A stretch of DNA of 16,704 nucleotides from Methylococcaceae bacterium (GTDB lineage: Bacteria > Pseudomonadota > Gammaproteobacteria > Methylococcales > Methylomonadaceae): contig JAUXDP010000032.1 in the NCBI GenBank assembly GCA_030618325.1, positions 1 to 16,704 on the forward strand, written 5' to 3'. The notes under the pieces are model-generated. The model did not search any database. It saw only the letters and a program-made list of their open reading frames with translations, and was not told the origin of the DNA. Of the stretch, positions 14,683-16,704 are shown one piece after another. Made by a program: the position numbers and the translations under genes. Each line of letters begins with the position of its first letter. The stretch's first letter is position 1.

Positions 14683-16061
14683 TGGATCAGTCGATTGAAT
14701 TCGATTTATCATTGATAAAACGGTATGACCATGCCGGACCTCGATATACATCTTATCCAACAGCGCTTGAATTACATGAGGGCTTTACCGAAATAAATTA
14801 TCGCCAACAAGTTGAGCAATCCAACGCTGTTGGCGGCCCGTTGTCACTTTATTTTCACATTCCATTTTGCGATACGGTCTGTTATTACTGTGCCTGCAAT
14901 AAAATCATCACCAACAATCGTAAACACGCAGAACCTTATTTGCATAACTTGTACCAGGAAATTGCTTTACAGGGACGATTATTCGACTCAAAACGTATCA
15001 TCAATCAGCTCCATTGGGGGGGAGGGACACCTACTTTTTTGACAGCCGAGCAAATGCAGAAGTTAATGGATGTAACGCGGCAGTATTTTAATTTAAGAGA
15101 TGATGATAAGGGTGAATATTCAATAGAAATTGATCCTAGAGCGGCTGATGACCAGACCATTCCGCTGTTGAGAAATTTGGGTTTTAATCGGATCAGTCTG
15201 GGTGTTCAGGATTTTGATACTAACGTTCAAAAAGCGGTTAATCGAATTCAAACCGAACAAGAAACCTTTGCTGTGATGGATGCTGCAAGGGAGCTGGGTT
15301 TTCGTTCGATCAGTATTGATTTAATTTATGGTTTACCTTTGCAGACAGTCGCTTCTTTTGCGAAAACTTTAGATAAAATACTCGCTGCTTCACCTGATCG
15401 CTTATCTATCTTTAACTATGCACATTTGCCTAGTCGCTTTAAAACCCAAAGGCAGATTAATGATGCGGATCTGCCAGATCCCAAGATTAAACTTGATATA
15501 TTGAAAATGATCATTCAGCGACTTCAGGATGAAGGATATGTCTATATAGGCATGGATCATTTCGCCAAGCCTAATGATGAATTGGCAGTTTCCCAACGGG
15601 AAAATAAACTGTACCGAAACTTCCAGGGCTATTCAACCCATTCTGACTGTGATTTAATCGGATTAGGTATTACTTCAATCGGTCGAATTGCCGATAGTTA
15701 TATTCAGAATGTTAAAGACCTGAACACCTATGCGTCACTAATTGAGCAACAAAACTTACCTGTTTTTAAGGGGCTAATCCTTAATGATGATGACAAGTTG
15801 CGCAGAGCCATTATTACTCAATTGATCTGTCATTTTTATCTAGATTATTCTTCAATTGAAGACAAGTACAATATTGTCTTTGATGACTATTTTGCTGCTG
15901 AACTTCAGTCCTTAAAAAATATGGAGCAAGATGGTTTGGTTGTGTTGTCTTTCAAGCAAATTGATGTATTACCTGCTGGACGTTTGTTGATTAGAAATAT
16001 TTGTATGGTTTTTGATCGATACCTGGCACCAAAACAACAGCAATTTTCCAAAGTAATTTAG
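14682..16061 (+). CDS. hemN: Oxygen-independent coproporphyrinogen III oxidase HemN
   Basis: Radical SAM enzyme that converts coproporphyrinogen III to protoporphyrinogen IX without oxygen. The 459-residue length matches true HemN and not the shorter HemW. The N-terminal RYDHAGPRYTSYPTA (about 14-28) is characteristic of HemN. The cluster motif is CDTVCYYCAC (C63, C67, C70 plus C72), followed by the SAM-binding HWGGGTPTFL (about 111-120). IEIDPR, GVQDFD and DLIYGLP follow in family order, and MDHFAKPNDELA and GYSTHSDCDLIGLG lie further on. The TAATG overlap with ccmI ties heme supply to cytochrome c assembly. A seven-G tract (15016-15022) encodes the glycine-rich turn. Confidence 0.97.
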   Translation: MDQSIEFDLSLIKRYDHAGPRYTSYPTALELHEGFTEINYRQQVEQSNAVGGPLSLYFHIPFCDTVCYYCACNKIITNNRKHAEPYLHNLYQEIALQGRLFDSKRIINQLHWGGGTPTFLTAEQMQKLMDVTRQYFNLRDDDKGEYSIEIDPRAADDQTIPLLRNLGFNRISLGVQDFDTNVQKAVNRIQTEQETFAVMDAARELGFRSISIDLIYGLPLQTVASFAKTLDKILAASPDRLSIFNYAHLPSRFKTQRQINDADLPDPKIKLDILKMIIQRLQDEGYVYIGMDHFAKPNDELAVSQRENKLYRNFQGYSTHSDCDLIGLGITSIGRIADSYIQNVKDLNTYASLIEQQNLPVFKGLILNDDDKLRRAIITQLICHFYLDYSSIEDKYNIVFDDYFAAELQSLKNMEQDGLVVLSFKQIDVLPAGRLLIRNICMVFDRYLAPKQQQFSKVI

Positions 16062-16367
16062 AACTCAAATCCTCCGTAGAATCCTCGATTATTTACTTAT
16101 TTAGGCGAAAATAAACCTAAAAATTAGGGTTATTTTTCTTGAATATGTGAATTATTCACGTTGATATCCTTTTTAAAAGCCAGTATGGTTTAGTCTGCTC
16201 TTTAAACTAGAAAAGCTTTTTCTGATCCAAAAAAACATTGTAATTTTTCCAAATCAAGAGTAAAAGTCTGAATAAAGGAAGTATTAACTAGAGTAAGAGT
16301 ATAGATTGTAAGGTATTTATGTATTAAACAATAGATCTGAACCAAAGCGAAGGCAGAGGAGGGTATC
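16062..16367. other. 306-nt intergenic region after hemN
   Basis: Holds the hemN terminator (listed separately), then a 13-bp dyad GTGAA-TTA-TTCAC (16147-16159), which could be an operator, and a near-palindromic AGAAAAGCTTTTTCT around 16209. The right end carries the strong Shine-Dalgarno GAGGAGGG (16356-16363) of the next gene. No convincing -35/-10 pair was found; no tRNA or open reading frame of note. Confidence 0.45.
16110..16137 (+). terminator. Likely intrinsic terminator of the ccm-hemN operon
   Basis: AATAAACCTAA (16110-16120), loop AAA, and TTAGGGTTATT (16124-16134) form an 11-bp stem with one A-G mismatch. The right arm runs into a TTTTT tract. The stem is AT-rich and so of modest strength, but the position, 48 nt after the hemN stop, fits. 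Confidence 0.6.
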
Positions 16368-16704
16368 ATGAGAATCTTGTACGAAGAACAAGGCTGTAGT
16401 GTATGTCTTGATGAGAACCAAGCGGCTAAACCTCCTGAATCGACTACCAACCCATCGATACCTAACCTAAGTTTTTTACAGGATAATCCCGAGCAGGCGT
16501 TAAAGTCGTTTTATGCGACCATGAAGCGGCTGATGGAAGAAAACCCAGTCGATATAGTGCTATTAACCGAACTAGCCGGTAAGGCAAAAACTGGATCACT
16601 ATCTGAGCAGGAAGCAAAACAATTAGAAGCACTAACGTTGGCTGCAACGCGTCAAGGAAAAGCAGTTGGTGCAGGTTATGGTTTCTTTTTCAGATACAAA
16701 CCCT
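16368..16704 (+). CDS. Unrecognised protein, N-terminal part (runs off right edge)
   Basis: The first 112 codons of a gene that continues past the window. Start ATG 16368 has a near-consensus Shine-Dalgarno GAGGAGGG 4 nt upstream, so it should be well translated. No signal peptide or TM segment is visible. The sequence begins MRILYEEQGCSVCLDENQ, with a C10-S-V-C13 pair that could bind metal or be redox active. A Pro/Thr/Ser-rich linker follows (about 20-35), then a mainly helical region (about 37-95, with LKSFYATMKRLMEENP and LSEQEAKQLEALTLAATRQG) and an aromatic stretch YGFFFRYKP. I recognise no family; no function is proposed. The start and reading frame are secure, the rest is open. Confidence 0.7.
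   Translation, partial: MRILYEEQGCSVCLDENQAAKPPESTTNPSIPNLSFLQDNPEQALKSFYATMKRLMEENPVDIVLLTELAGKAKTGSLSEQEAKQLEALTLAATRQGKAVGAGYGFFFRYKP

Overview
The window looks like a chromosomal segment of a moderately AT-rich gammaproteobacterium. The gene set supports this: glnD, map, purEK, ybiB, system I cytochrome c maturation (ccm) and hemN, all with gammaproteobacterial architecture, plus a DUF4124 protein and an exported protein with a PEP-CTERM/VPLPA-type tail. That last combination is common in Methylococcales and related environmental lineages. The placement is an inference from protein style; no rRNA or other marker is present.

Left part (1-4813, all on the minus strand). In transcription order this reads ybiB (TrpD2-like), a membrane-anchored alpha/beta hydrolase, purE-purK (4-nt overlap; two steps of de novo purine synthesis), and map-glnD (4-nt GTGA overlap; the glnD 3' part lies outside the window). 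Positions 4814-4898 are a divergent promoter region between ybiB and a plus-strand DUF4124 exported protein (4899-5279). Positions 5481-6069 (minus) carry a small exported protein with a C-terminal sorting-type tail. Its only well-placed ATG is one frame out of register with the rest of the gene.

Right part (6415-16061, all on the plus strand). This is a near-complete system I ccm cluster, ccmABCDEFG, then an unrecognised exported protein, then ccmHI, then hemN. CcmAB/CcmC/CcmD load heme onto CcmE, CcmF/CcmH ligate it to apocytochrome, CcmG and CcmH handle the cysteine thiols, CcmI presents the apocytochrome, and HemN makes a heme precursor without oxygen. Most junctions overlap by 1-8 nt, so translation is probably coupled. 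The exception is the unknown gene (11807-12904), which sits between non-coding stretches of 238 and 75 nt that contain hairpins and an imperfect direct repeat. A weak intrinsic terminator follows hemN.

The window ends in the start of an unrecognised cytosolic-looking protein (16368 to the edge) with a strong ribosome binding site.

Most of the window is ordinary housekeeping sequence. The points worth a second look are the unknown exported protein inside the ccm cluster, the out-of-frame starts of the sorting-tail protein and of ccmA, long G tracts inside ccmF, hemN and the DUF4124 gene, and the unknown gene at the right edge. No mobile element, CRISPR array, tRNA or rRNA was seen.
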